Under the pieces are notes generated by a model that was given only the letters and a program-made list of their open reading frames with translations, was not told the DNA's origin and made no database searches. From contig MU646705.1 of the NCBI GenBank assembly GCA_026770585.1, positions 55,018-78,643 on the forward strand: DNA of 23,626 bases, read 5' to 3'. Positions 7,859 to 15,584 of this stretch are shown here, piece after piece. This DNA comes from Baffinella frigidus (Eukaryota; Cryptophyceae; Cryptomonadales; Baffinellaceae). The position numbers and the translations under genes were made by a program. Position 1 is the stretch's first letter, and each line of letters begins with the position of its first letter.

Positions 7859-7918
7859 AAGCAACCGCTGGAGGGTATTTCCCTTTCCTGAGCGCGAAAC
7901 TTGAGTTTCGGGGGTGAA

Positions 7919-8066
7919 TCCGGGGACATGTTCAATCTAAACGAAAACGAATCCCTGTTTGTTCATACGAGTTGGACGAAGGTTAATAAGGGCCCTAAGT
8001 CAATTTAATTAGGGCCAGAATCCGGTTTGATAGGCCATTTTCTTTTAAATTAAACATGTTCCCGGA
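7919..8066. mobile_element. Family F inverted-repeat element (148 bp)
   Basis: The ends TCCGGGGACATGTTCAATCT and, inverted, TCCGGGAACATGTTTAATTT share about 29 bp with few mismatches. The interior includes GGGCCCTAAGTCAATTTAAT and no open frame of note. It is the only copy in this window. Confidence 0.78.
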
Positions 8067-8100
8067 TGAGGTTGGTTTCGATCCGAATCTCCCTCTCCTG

Positions 8101-8472
8101 CCTCTCGAGAATGCGGAAGAGCAGCCGAGAATGCTGGAGCAGCCTATTCCACACAGCGGACTACGCAGGGATTTTCGGCCCATTTTGGGCCGAGTTTCCG
8201 TTACCGTATCCTTAGGAACCCCCCTTTGTTCCTACGGGTTGCCTACGGTAGGTTCCTAGGTCTTATCGCTTAGGGGTTATTCAAAATCCCTTCGAAGTCC
8301 GCCTTTTGGTACATGTGGGGCTGTCAGAATTTGTACCAGTCACGGGCGGGTTGGTCACATACCTTACTCCGTTGGAGTCAGGGACGTGACCACACTCACG
8401 AAAGTTACTACACAAATGCTCACTTGTCAAAGAATCTGGTGTTAAATAGGCCCCTCTAGCATTCTCGTGTGG
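8101..8472 (+). mobile_element. Family J element interrupted by a family D element
   Basis: The left part (CTCGAGAATGC.., AGAATGCTGGAGCAGCCTAT) and right part (GAAAGTTACTACACAAATGC, TTAAATAGGCCCCTCTAGCA, TTCTCGTGTGG) match the family J copy at 22647-22837 in reverse orientation. Between them lies a complete family D element at 8149-8309, inferred to have inserted into J. Confidence 0.55.
8149..8309 (-). mobile_element. Family D element, copy 4 (nested)
   Basis: CCACACAGCGGACTACGCAG at the left, and AATCCCTTCGAAGTCCGCC.. at the right, are inverted ends. The core reads in reverse (GTTGCCTACGGTAGGTTCCT). About 161 bp, nearly the length of copy 1 (162 bp). It lies inside a family J copy. Confidence 0.8.
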
Positions 8473-8501
8473 TGTGCTCGGGACCTTTGAGAGACCTATG
8501 T

Positions 8502-8800
8502 TGATTCACAGCCTCGGTGGGGGTACATACATGGCGGCCGTATTGGTAGTGATAAGCGTCTCGCGCAGAGACTTTTATCGTTGATTCCATCGAGGCCACC
8601 ATGTTCGCTGTTTCCATCGAGGCCACCGTACGAAGGGAGACCACAGTGCAACGTGCACAGGACCTCTCTCGGCGTCACACCTCAGTCACACCTTGGTCAC
8701 ACCTCAGTCCCTGCTCAGACACAGCCTCGGTGGGGCTGCATACATGGCGGCCGTGTTGGTACTAAAAAAAGGTCTCTCTTTGTTCGCAGATGACCGTTGT
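8502..8800. repeat. Dispersed repeat N, two copies, with short tandem motifs
   Basis: CATACATGGCGGCCGTATTG (8526) and CATACATGGCGGCCGTGTTG (8739) are two copies of a repeat that recurs at 15542-15575 and, reversed, at 12573-12613. Between them are a doubled TTCCATCGAGGCCACC (8585, 8612) and three TCACACCTYRG units (8675-8706). No coding potential recognised. Confidence 0.68.
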
Positions 8801-8817
8801 AACTCCGAAGCCCGAAG

Positions 8818-9003
8818 CCCGAAACCCTGAACCCTAAACCCTAAACCCTAAACCCTAAACCCTAAACCCTAAACCCTAAACCCTAAACCCCAAACCCTAA
8901 ACCCCAAACCCCAAACCCCAAACCTCAAACCCTAACCCCAGACCCCAAACCCCAACCCCAAACCCCTAATAACTCCTAAACCCTAAACCCTAAACCCTAA
9001 CCC
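8818..9003. repeat. Telomere-type CCCTAAA array
   Basis: About 25 units of AAACCCT, nearly perfect from 8830 to 8890, then mixed with AAACCCC, AAACCTC and AACCCC variants. The motif is the plant-type telomere repeat. Being internal and diverged at one side, it is interstitial in this window rather than a chromosome end. Confidence 0.95.
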
Positions 9004-9012
9004 CGAATCCAG

Positions 9013-9060
9013 CTGGAGGGCGAAGACATCATCGGAGCGTGCCAAGTCCTGGGGATGGAA
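9013..9060 (+). pseudogene. Exon-like module in telomeric array, copy 1
   Basis: A 48-nt stretch reading LEGEDIIGACQVLGME in one frame, preceded by GAATCCAG (possible 3' splice site). Family L element begins at 9061, exactly where the second copy has its GTG donor-like sequence. The two copies differ at two bases, both second codon positions (Glu/Val, Val/Ala), so there is no synonymous signature. Protein family not recognised. Confidence 0.35.
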
Positions 9061-9199
9061 CCACACGGTGGACTACGAACCTTTCATCAAAAGTCAACTT
9101 ACCTGAACACAATTAACTTTAAGGAATTTTCTCACGCACATTGGCCACGTAACACCCCGGAATCCGGGGTCGACGAAACCCTCGTAGCCCCCTGAGTGG
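9061..9199 (+). mobile_element. Family L inverted-repeat element, copy 2 (139 bp)
   Basis: The ends CCACACGGTGGACTACGA and TCGTAGCCCCCTGAGTGG are inverted, and the length matches copy 1 (4661-4799). It sits between two ~60-bp direct copies of the module beginning CCCGAATCCAGCTGG, immediately after the first. Confidence 0.85.
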
Positions 9200-9223
9200 T
9201 AAGTCCTTCTCCCCCGAATCCAG

Positions 9224-9271
9224 CTGGTGGGCGAAGACATCATCGGAGCGTGCCAAGCCCTGGGGATGGAG
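9224..9271 (+). pseudogene. Exon-like module in telomeric array, copy 2
   Basis: Preceded by TCCTTCTCCCCCGAATCCAG, a good pyrimidine tract plus AG acceptor, and followed by GTGAAC, a possible GT donor. The 16 codons read LVGEDIIGACQALGME and keep phase. Telomere-type repeats follow directly. The last part of the module (ATGGAGGTGCCTCC) recurs near 9351 and 9435 between further arrays. This could be a real short exon with repeat-filled introns, or a repeat that carried an exon along. Confidence 0.38.
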
Positions 9272-9276
9272 GTGAA

Positions 9277-9567
9277 CCCAAAACCTCAAACCCTAAACCC
9301 TAAACCCTAAATGCTAAACCCTAAACCCTAAGCCCTAAACCCTATGGAGATGGAGGTGCCTCCTAATCCCTAAACTCTCAACCCTAAACCTTAAACCCTA
9401 AACCCTAAACACCAAGCCCTAAACCTTATGGGGATGGAGGTGCCTCCTCAACCCTAAACCTTGAACTCCAAACCCTGAACCCTACACCTTAAACCCTAAA
9501 CCCTAAACCCTAAACCCTACGCCCTAAACCCTGAACCCTAAACCCTGAACCCTGAACCCTAAACCCT
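9277..9567. repeat. Interrupted CCCTAAA arrays
   Basis: Three blocks of plant-type telomere repeat (9277-9345, 9369-9427, 9450-9567) with variants such as CCCTGAA and CCTTAAA. They are separated by two copies of a 20-base spacer around GATGGAGGTGCCTCCT. The regular spacer suggests amplification of a spacer-plus-array unit. Confidence 0.9.
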
Positions 9568-9661
9568 TCTCCGCCCTTCATCTACCTTTCTCCACCCGGC
9601 TCACCCACCCAGCCCCCAAAGACCTGGCTCACGCTCGTAACATTTTCTTTGATCATCCGCA

Positions 9662-9788
9662 CCACACAGTGGGCTTCGAAGCAACTTTCGACCAGAAATC
9701 TGGTCGAAATGTCGGTTAGTTGTACCGAGCAATTCTTAATTAGTACCACGAAAATAGATGGACCGATCCGAGAAGTCCACTGCGTGGG
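9662..9788 (-). mobile_element. Family E inverted-repeat element
   Basis: The ends CCACACAGTGGGCTTCGAAG and, inverted, CCCACGCAGTGGACTTCTCG. The interior (AGCAATTCTTAATTAGTACC, ATGGACCGATCCGAG) is the reverse complement of 4371-4445. A hairpin (TTTCGACCAGAAATCTGGTCGAAA) lies near the left end. Confidence 0.78.
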
Positions 9789-9967
9789 TACCACGAAGTA
9801 CTTTTAAAAACCTTTTTCAGATATATATTAGATTTGGTGTTGGGGCTGAAATGCCGTGCTGTCGAGCACTAAGCCCTAAACTCTAAACTCTCAAGCAGGT
9901 GTACATCAGGCCGCTGACGTCCTATCTCATGCGCCTCCGCAACACTGCGGTGCAACTCCCATGCCAC

Positions 9968-10125
9968 CCACACAGCGGATGACACAGGGATTTTGAATAA
10001 CCCCTAAGTGATAAGACCTAGGATCCTACAGTAGGCAACCCGTAGGGACATAGAGGGGTTTCTACGGATACGGTAACGGAAACTCGGGCTCTCAGCGCCC
10101 GAACATCCTCCCATGAACTGCTCAC
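9968..10125 (+). mobile_element. Family D element, copy 5 (decayed right end)
   Basis: CCACACAGCGGATGACACAG start, core CCTAGGATCCTACAGTAGGC and ACCCGTAGGGACATAG, then TTTCTACGGATACGGTAACG and a CGGGCTCTCAGCGCCCG hairpin, in the same order as copy 1. The right end has decayed into a C/T-rich stretch (10108-10170). Confidence 0.75.
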
Positions 10126-10170
10126 TCCCCGCCACTCCACTCCCCTCCCCTCCACTGCTCACTCCACTCC

Positions 10171-10307
10171 ACTGCCAGGCCGGAGTTTTTGTATTAGTCA
10201 ACTCAAGGCGAAAATTGATTTTCGAAGTACACAATCTGGGTAGCTCGTTTCCAAGTTGTCAGATTTTGTGGGTGAATTGACTTTTACAAAATCTCCGGCC
10301 TGGCAGT
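10171..10307 (+). mobile_element. Family I inverted-repeat element (137 bp)
   Basis: The ends ACTGCCAGGCCGGAGTTTTT and, inverted, ACTGCCAGGCCGGAGATTTT continue in parallel for about 35 bp (GTCAACTCA versus GTCAATTCA). Interior CGAAAATTGATTTTCG is palindromic. The reversed copy lies at 3321-3457 with the same length. Confidence 0.87.
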
Positions 10308-10328
10308 GCTGGCAGTGCACTCGACTGC

Positions 10329-10698
10329 ATGCCCCGTTTTGAGGCACTAGTGCGAAGCCCAACCCACCGCATGCGCCTCCGCGGTGCACCTCCCAATCCG
10401 TGTTTTTATCTTTAGAGAGAGAGACCTTTATTGTGAACCTGCCATACCGCGTTTTTTGTCTGCTGAGGCACTCGTGCAAAGCATGTGTCGCATGCCAACA
10501 CCCCCCATGCGCCCTACTCTAGACCTCAGAGGGCTTAATCGCAAAAGTCAACTCCCGTGAGGCCTCGAGTCAATTTTTGCCAACTTCCAGGAATTTCCTG
10601 GAACCTGCCCTTACGGCAACTTGTGATTGGCCCCCATCACGTCTCAAGTGGTCCGCAACACCGCGGTGCAACCCCCATGCCTCGTTTTGTCTGCGGAC
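10329..10698. repeat. Local repeats around GAGGCACTCGTGC; 19-bp palindrome
   Basis: Diverged copies of a unit CGTTTTGTCTG..TGAGGCACTCGTGCAAAGCA appear at about 10334, 10450, and split around 10680/10850. CATGCGCCTCCGC and CCGCGGTGCAACCCCCATGC recur at 9931, 10371 and 10660. A palindrome TTCCAGGAATTTCCTGGAA occupies 10585-10603. No gene recognised. Confidence 0.6.
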
Positions 10699-10845
10699 TT
10701 TCATCTCGGAAGATGACTGAATCAGTTCCTTTTCAATAGGAGGTTAAATAGGAGAAATTAGTAAGGGCATAGTAAATTTAATTAGGCCTCCTAATTAAAT
10801 GAAAACGCCGATTAGGGAACTGATTCAGTTATCTTTCGAGATGAA
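10699..10845 (+). mobile_element. Family H inverted-repeat element (147 bp)
   Basis: The ends TTCATCTCGGAAGATGACTG and, inverted, TTCATCTCGAAAGATAACTG continue into AATCAGTTCC for about 30 bp. Reverse-orientation copy at 3048-3198. On each side lies a piece of the CGTTTTGTCT repeat (10683 and 10853), so it probably inserted in that local repeat. Confidence 0.87.
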
Positions 10846-10876
10846 CTTGTCGCGTTTTGTCTTTTTGAGGCACTCA

Positions 10877-11039
10877 TGTATTGCGAAGCATCCACCAGCC
10901 CTGCGAGGCCAAATCGACCATTGTTTGGAGCCATTTCCTCGGGCGGCACATTCGTTTTCGAAGATGCCGCGCGAGAAATTGGCGCATGCTCTAGCATCGA
11001 TTTGGCCTGCCTCGGAGGGCTGGTGGATGTGTCGCATGT
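10877..11039. repeat. 163-bp near-complete foldback
   Basis: The entire segment is self-complementary. The outer arms TGCGAAGCATCCACCAGCCC (10882) and, inverted, TGCGACACATCCACCAGCCC continue through GAGGCCAAATCGA. The inner arms GCCATTTCCTCGGGCGGCAC and, inverted, GCCAATTTCTCGCGCGGCAT lead to a tiny loop near CGTTTTCG (~10952). Both strands read similar peptides because of this symmetry, so the open frames there are not genes. A transcript would form a long imperfect hairpin. Confidence 0.85.
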
Positions 11040-11317
11040 CAACACGCGGCGATGGCACCTTCACGCAGGATGGAAAGTCCTCTCGGTCCACGCCAGGTCA
11101 GAAGGCGATATTTCATTTTGACTACACGAACTTCAAGTAAAGTTGATTCTACCCGGGAAACACGCCAAAAGTGTTGAGAATTGGAGCCGTCGCTGGGCGC
11201 AATAATGTTTTTTTTAAGAATTTGTACCAGGATGAGCCATCTATTGCGAACGAGTGTGTATGAAAATCCCACTTTTGCCCTGGCGTGGTTTATTGAGCGT
11301 CTCGTCTCGCGTCTTGA
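11040..11317. other. Unassigned spacer
   Basis: No gene or defined repeat recognised. GAATTTGTACCAGG near 11219 recurs at about 8331 and, in part, at 22867, hinting at an old dispersed repeat. An eight-T run lies near 11210. Confidence 0.4.
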
Positions 11318-11468
11318 CAATTTAATTTCGGAACAAGACAGAATCTGTCCCGCTGTCTTAGACTACCCACGCACAAGGTAAGGGTGTATATACTATTTTG
11401 GCATACAATGATGCTATCTTACGCCTTGTTATGTGGAAGGGTTCTGGTATGTTCCGAGATGAAATTGG
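11318..11468. mobile_element. Family G inverted-repeat element, copy 2 (151 bp)
   Basis: The ends CAATTTAATTTCGGAACAAG and, inverted, CCAATTTCATCTCGGAACAT both continue to CAGAAYC. The interior (ATACTATTTTGGCATACAAT) shows no coding potential. Confidence 0.8.
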
Positions 11469-11506
11469 AGCAGAAACGAAAAACTAGACCAGGATGGAGA
11501 TTCCTC

Positions 11507-11727
11507 TATCTAAACCCTAAACCCTAAACCCTAAACCCTAAGCCCCAAACCCCAAACCCTAAACCCTAAACCCTAAACCCTAAACCCTAAACCCTAAACC
11601 CTAAACCCTAAACCAACCTAAACCCCAAACCCCAAACCCCAACCCCCCAACCCTAAACCCTAAACCCTAAACCCTAAACCCCAAACTCTAAACCCGAAAC
11701 CCCAAACCCGAAACCCGAAACCCGAAA
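11507..11727. repeat. CCCTAAA array grading into CCCGAAA
   Basis: About 30 telomere-type units, mostly AAACCCT, with AAACCCC blocks and ending in AAACCCG units (11693-11727). CCAGGAYGGAGATTCCTC flanks it on both sides (11490 and 11728), a direct repeat bracketing the array. Confidence 0.93.
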
Positions 11728-11755
11728 CCAGGACGGAGATTCCTCGGGGTTGCTA

Positions 11756-12062
11756 AAGGAGATCGACTCGGAAGGTGAAAAGGGAGAGCCAGCACGCGGG
11801 GGCGGGGGCGTGGATCGCGGTGGGAATTAAAGTACAGCTGTGTGAATTGGATCTTTTGACCTGCCAAAATCCAGCAGGTTTGGTTCAAAAGGTGAGGTCA
11901 AGGTTTTCAGGAGCTGTGTCTACACCGTGAGGGTTTATTAGGGTTTAGGGTTAAGATTCTACACAGGGGACGTTAAGGGTTTAGGGTTTCGGGTTTGGGA
12001 TTTACGGTTGAGGGTTTGTAAGGAGATCGACTCGGAAGGAGAAGAGAGAGAGCCAGCACGCA
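11756..12062. repeat. 43-bp direct repeat flanking a TTTAGGG segment
   Basis: AAGGAGATCGACTCGGAAGG followed by GAGAGCCAGCACGC occurs at 11757-11798 and 12020-12062. Between them, 11931-12018 carries degenerate GGGTTTAGGG, the inverse orientation of the neighbouring array. The arrangement suggests a unit of array plus unique sequence that was duplicated and partly inverted. Confidence 0.75.
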
Positions 12063-12230
12063 GGTATCTAGGCTCTAAAGGCACTGAAGGACGCAAGGTT
12101 ATGAGGACGCCAACGTAGATTCACTTAGGCCTCAGAAGTAGATTCACTTGAGAGACATGTCTAATGTCTACATAAATGACTTCTTCTCCCGCCCGAGGCG
12201 GGCCCGTCCAGGACTCCGTCCTCACATTCG

Positions 12231-12329
12231 GTCCGTTAGGTTCTTCGAGCTCCCAACATAGGCGGACACCGGAACTTGTTCTGGAGAACGGCCATGCTTC
12301 CTTTCGGATCACATCAAGCCCCCCTGTAC
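12231..12329 (-). repeat. Dispersed repeat O, copy 1 (open on minus)
   Basis: About 100 bp shared with 17476-17575 (same orientation) and 14832-14930 (opposite). On minus one frame reads IRKEAWPFSRTSSGVRL then CWELEEPNGP, and the homologous frame is open in all three copies without indels over about 30 codons. Several differences are synonymous (ACA/ACC, CCG/CCT, GAG/GAA, CTC/TTA), but others are not. It may descend from coding sequence. I do not identify the family. Confidence 0.6.
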
Positions 12330-12333
12330 GACC

Positions 12334-12613
12334 GAGGCAGTGTCTGAGCAGGGCCTAGAGAAAGGTCATGTGCACGCTAAACGTTGTGTACGAGCATAGA
12401 CAGGGGCACACACGATTATCATCAGAGAGAGACCTTCATTACTGCGAGCTCCTACAGGGGCACCTCGCTCATAAGAAATCGCACCCCCCCTAGGACCACC
12501 GTAGGGCCACAGGCATAGGCCTACCGTAGGGTCCTAGGGGGGGGCGCTTTCTTATGAGCGAGGTACCCCTGTACCAACACGACCGCAATGTGCCAGTGTG
12601 CACCCCCACCGAG
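12334..12613 (-). repeat. Dispersed repeat N, reversed copy, split by family C
   Basis: ACCGAGGCAGTGTCTGAGCA at the left and CCAACACGACCGCAATGTG.. with CCCCCACCGAG at the right match the repeat N copies at 8640-8790 in reverse complement. The family C element at 12453-12573 lies between, so it probably inserted here. Confidence 0.6.
12453..12573. mobile_element. Family C palindromic element with TA ends, copy 1
   Basis: TACAGGGGCACCTCGCTCAT on the left and the reverse complement of TACAGGGGTACCTCGCTCAT on the right, followed by AAGAAA-type arms. The inner part is also self-complementary (CCTAGGACCACCGTAGGGCC, GGCCTACCGTAGGGTCCTAG). The terminal TA could be a TA target duplication as in Tc1/mariner-type elements, or part of the repeat. 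121 bp, no coding capacity. Confidence 0.88.
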
Positions 12614-12661
12614 AATGTGTTTGACTAGGATGGCATGTCACGTGTGGGCTGTGGTGTGCCT

Positions 12662-12799
12662 TACAGGGGTACCTCGCTCATAAGAAAGCGCCTCATCCCA
12701 GGACCCTACAGTAGGGCCATGCCTAGGGTCCTAGGGTGGTCCTGGGGGGGGGGAGCAGTAGGGGGGGGGGCGGTTTCTTATGAGCGAGGTACCTCTGTA
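12662..12799. mobile_element. Family C palindromic element, copy 2
   Basis: TACAGGGGTACCTCGCTCAT start and an inverted end with TACAGAGGTACCTCGCTCAT. The core CCCAGGACCCTACAGTAGGG is followed by two extra G-rich tracts (12747-12753 and 12762-12771) that make it longer (138 bp). Confidence 0.88.
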
Positions 12800-12854
12800 G
12801 GCACTGCTTCTACCTAGAGAGTCATGTCGGCCAGCCTGGCGTGAGCTGCGAGCA

Positions 12855-12976
12855 TTAACCCTAAACCCTAAACCCTAACCCCCCCCGCCAATGGCCACCG
12901 CCTACTGGGTTGCCTCGCCCACAAGGAGGCGCACCCCCCTGGGACCCTACAGACCTAGACCTAGACATAGCGCCTA
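12855..12976. repeat. Short CCCTAAA array and family C remnant
   Basis: Four telomere-type units at 12855-12880, then a C tract. From about 12908, TTGCCTCGCCCACAAGGAGG and CTGGGACCCTACAGACC look like a decayed left half of family C, without a recognisable right half. Confidence 0.5.
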
Positions 12977-13099
12977 CCTGCCACACACCACACCAAACCG
13001 TCTCTCCCTCGCTCGCTCGCCCCCTTGGACTCATTGGTCAACTAGGCCTCCACGGGACGGTATCGCACTGACTTGCCCCTCAAACACGATCCCTGACCC

Positions 13100-13925
13100 A
13101 TGAACCCTTCAGCCTAAACCCTAAAAAGTGAACGCTACAACCTAGCCCTTGAACGATAAACCCTTGACCCTGCCCAATAGACCATAACGCCCCACCCACC
13201 AAGCATAAAACAAAAATACTAAAACATCATGCCTGAAAAAGAACCCTGCACCCTACACCATAAAACTAAATCACTAAAACCTAAACCCTAAAGCATAAAA
13301 ATCCTCAAGCCAAACACCTAAACCAGAAACTATGCACCTTAAAACATAAACCCCACACCATAACCCTAAAACCAAAATCCTGAAACCTAAATCCTAAAAC
13401 ATAAACAACAAACCCCAAAACCCTGAAACCTAAACCCTAAACTTTGAACTCTAAAACCGAACCGCTAAACCCTAAACCTCGAACCACAAAACTCGAACCG
13501 TGAACCATAAAACAGAACCTCAAAGCGCTAAACACTAAACCCTGAACCCTAAACCTTAAAACCTGAACCTTGAACTTTGACCTATCAGCACCCAACAACA
13601 GGCTGACATCACCTGGTCCTTGAAACCTGAAAATCAACACCCTAAAATCGGGACCATAAGCCCCCCACCATGCTCCCTATACCCTGAACTAAAATCACTA
13701 AAACCTAATCATGACTAAATCCTGACACCTGAACTCAAACACTTGAACTCGAAACCCTGAAACCAAAACATGAAGCCTAAAGCCTGAACCCTGTATACAC
13801 TGAACCCTAAATCACAAACCCTAAACCTTATAACCTGAACCAATGAAACTAGACAACCAACCCTGAAGACTAAAGCCTAAAAAGTAAAACATTAAAACAA
13901 ACAACCTACACCAAAAAAACAAAAA
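13100..13925. repeat. Degenerate telomere-like sea
   Basis: Over 800 bp of A/C-rich sequence made of diverged AAACCCTA, AAACCATAA, CTGAACCC and CTAAAACC units, with few perfect heptamers. It is strongly depleted in G except in scattered TGAA. It reads as an old, heavily mutated interstitial telomeric array. I see no gene. Confidence 0.85.
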
Positions 13926-14189
13926 ACCTGATCACTGATCATGCTCAAACAAAATCTACTCCAGGCTCACCTGAGCCCCTAGGCTCGTAATTTAATACAC
14001 AGGTGACATTTAGAGTATGACTCAGAAAAGGTGTGTTTCTCAAAAAAAATGTCTGTCCTTGGGATCGTTTTCGACCTTCTTGATATTTATTTACACCACG
14101 AAGATCTCTAGCTCTATTCTGAGGGGGGGGGTTGAGGTTTTCCATTGCTGATTCAAAAAAACAATCGCGCCTGCGGCGCCAGGAAGGAA
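13926..14189. other. Unassigned spacer
   Basis: No gene recognised. CTAGCTCTATTCTGAGGGGG near 14109 weakly resembles a family A/B terminus. A frame beginning upstream of 14190 continues through the following region with one stop (see the inverted repeat at 14414-14686). Confidence 0.35.
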
Positions 14190-14228
14190 TCGACACGGGG
14201 AGCCCCTTGCGGGGGCCCCCCGTGTCGA
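14190..14228. repeat. GC-rich hairpin
   Basis: TCGACACGGGG pairs with CCCCGTGTCGA and, inside, AGCCCC with GGGGGC, leaving a loop of a few bases around TTGC. Very stable if single-stranded. No U tract follows, and a bacterial-type terminator is not expected in this context. Confidence 0.75.
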
Positions 14229-14413
14229 GGGAAAAAAGAAACCCGTCCCACGGGGAGACGTCGAGCCGGGGAATCCTCAATCACCTCTCCTTACAAACAT
14301 TTGCCACAGACAAAATCTGGCTTTTTGAGAGCCAAAGCACCACCACCACCACCACCAAAGAGAGGCATTGGAGCGAAAGGACCATTTTACCAGAATTTAA
14401 GAAAACACTGTAT

Positions 14414-14686
14414 CGTAACTTTTGAACCCCTGACCGGACTTCACTTTGCTCGACGGTTCTGGAATCATCACGGTGTCCTCTTCAAATCCAGTCGGGAAAC
14501 CCTGCCCCACAGAACACAGGAACATGCCACCAGACGCCTTGTTCGCGGAAAGTTGACTAAATTATTTGAGCATATTTTCGGGTCTCTGATACCCCAAGTT
14601 CCATGAGTGGATTTGAAAAGAGGACATCCTGGGGATTCCAGAACAGTCGAGAAAAGTGAAGTCGGACCAGGGGTTCAAAAGTTACG
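14414..14686. repeat. Long inverted repeat, ~83-bp arms
   Basis: The left arm CGTAACTTTTGAACCCCTGA.. (14414-14496) and the reverse complement of the right arm (14605-14686) agree over about 83 bp with roughly 12 differences (TTCACTT, CTCGAC, GTTCTGGAAT, GTCCTCTT, CAAATCCA in order). The spacer is about 108 bp. One plus frame from 14145 to 14999 contains only a single TGA (14604-14606), which is long for this window, but it lacks ATG and overlaps the inverted arms, so I do not call a gene. Confidence 0.8.
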
Positions 14687-14831
14687 TTACGGCCTGGAGC
14701 GTCCATTCACTGCGAGCTATTTAGCTTGGTTCATTCCCCGATTCCACACGTTTTGGTGCCTGGGGATCAAATTCTTAGTTTTTCAAGGGCTGCAACTTCG
14801 TTGCAGGGAACAAAAAGTCTTTTGCACCTCT

Positions 14832-14930
14832 GGCACGGGGGTGCGATCCGAAAGGAAGCAGGGCCATCCTGCAGAACCAGTTCCAGTGTCCGCCTATGGT
14901 GGGAGTTTAAAGGATCAAAACGACCAAACG
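14832..14930 (+). repeat. Dispersed repeat O, copy 3
   Basis: GATCCGAAAGGAAGCAGGGC, CCAGTTCCAGTGTCCGCCTA and GGTGGGAGTTTAAAGGA match the reverse complement of the copies at 12231 and 17476. The conserved frame here reads IRKEAGPSCRTSSSVRL then WWEFKGSKRP. Confidence 0.65.
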
Positions 14931-14999
14931 GTTTGGCCGGCGTTGGAATTGTGGGCAGGCGCTCCGACGATTTTCAGAGGAGGGCGTGGTGTGTGCTAA

Positions 15000-15341
15000 G
15001 GCGGAGATGAAGAAAAACTGGACGAAGCACGACCGTGACCCGGACTGAGAAGATCCGTTCGTTCAGGGGCGATCGGGGCTGGGCTTTCCAGCGCAACCGG
15101 CTGGAGTTGGTCCTTGCTTGGTGCTGTGACCGCAGGGCCTTGGCGTTAGTGTGTTTCTTCTTCAATGACGCAACTCTCGCTCTCTCTCTCTCTCTGAAGA
15201 AATGATGTAGCGAGACGTTGAGCGGGCAGGATGCAGGGCTCAACACGAGGGAACGTATGGGGGTGAGATCGTGTGGGCTGTGCACGACCTCTCCCGTCGT
15301 CTCTGCTGAAACGAGGCCTCCGTTCTCTGCAGTCTGCTGTC
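15000..15341. other. Unassigned region with CT microsatellite
   Basis: No gene recognised. A short CT run occupies 15177-15196. A minus frame across 14974-15372 is open for 132 codons but starts at a non-ATG codon and shows no motif. A short plus frame at 14997-15048 reads AEMKKNWTKHDRDPD and stops; it is too short to interpret. Confidence 0.4.
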
Positions 15342-15475
15342 GTAGAGAGATTGGTAATTTATTGCCAAACAACCAGCGTCAGCGCCGCACATGCTACGCA
15401 TTGTGCAACTTACTGTACCCCGTGTCGGCCGCTCATACGAGCATTTTCCTGATGGATTCTAACTCCACCTCCAAC
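15342..15475 (+). repeat. Dispersed repeat M, copy 1
   Basis: About 130 bp matching 22289-22420 at roughly 90% identity by eye: AATTTATTGCCAAACAACCA, CGCACATGCTACGCATTGTG, TCGGCCGCTCATACGAGCAT, GATGGATTCTAACTCCACCT. In one frame both copies read NLLPNNQRQ..RTCYALC, but only about three of ten differences are synonymous, so the frame is probably not constrained. Confidence 0.82.
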
Positions 15476-15493
15476 ACGCGGTCTGCAGTCGTA

Positions 15494-15584
15494 CCCAACG
15501 TGCACATGACCTCTCTCAAGGTCCTACTCAGAGATAAACTCGGTGCGGGTACACTCATGGCGGCCGTGTTGGTATCAACAACGG

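Noticed and set aside
10825-11121. Frames of 77-113 codons on both strands with similar peptides
   Set aside because: The similarity follows from the self-complementary foldback at 10877-11039.
14190-14228. GC hairpin as a transcription terminator
   Set aside because: No U tract follows, the context is eukaryotic and no gene ends nearby.
15342-15475. Repeat M as a coding exon (NLLPNNQRQ..)
   Set aside because: Only about three of ten differences between the two copies are silent, as expected without constraint.
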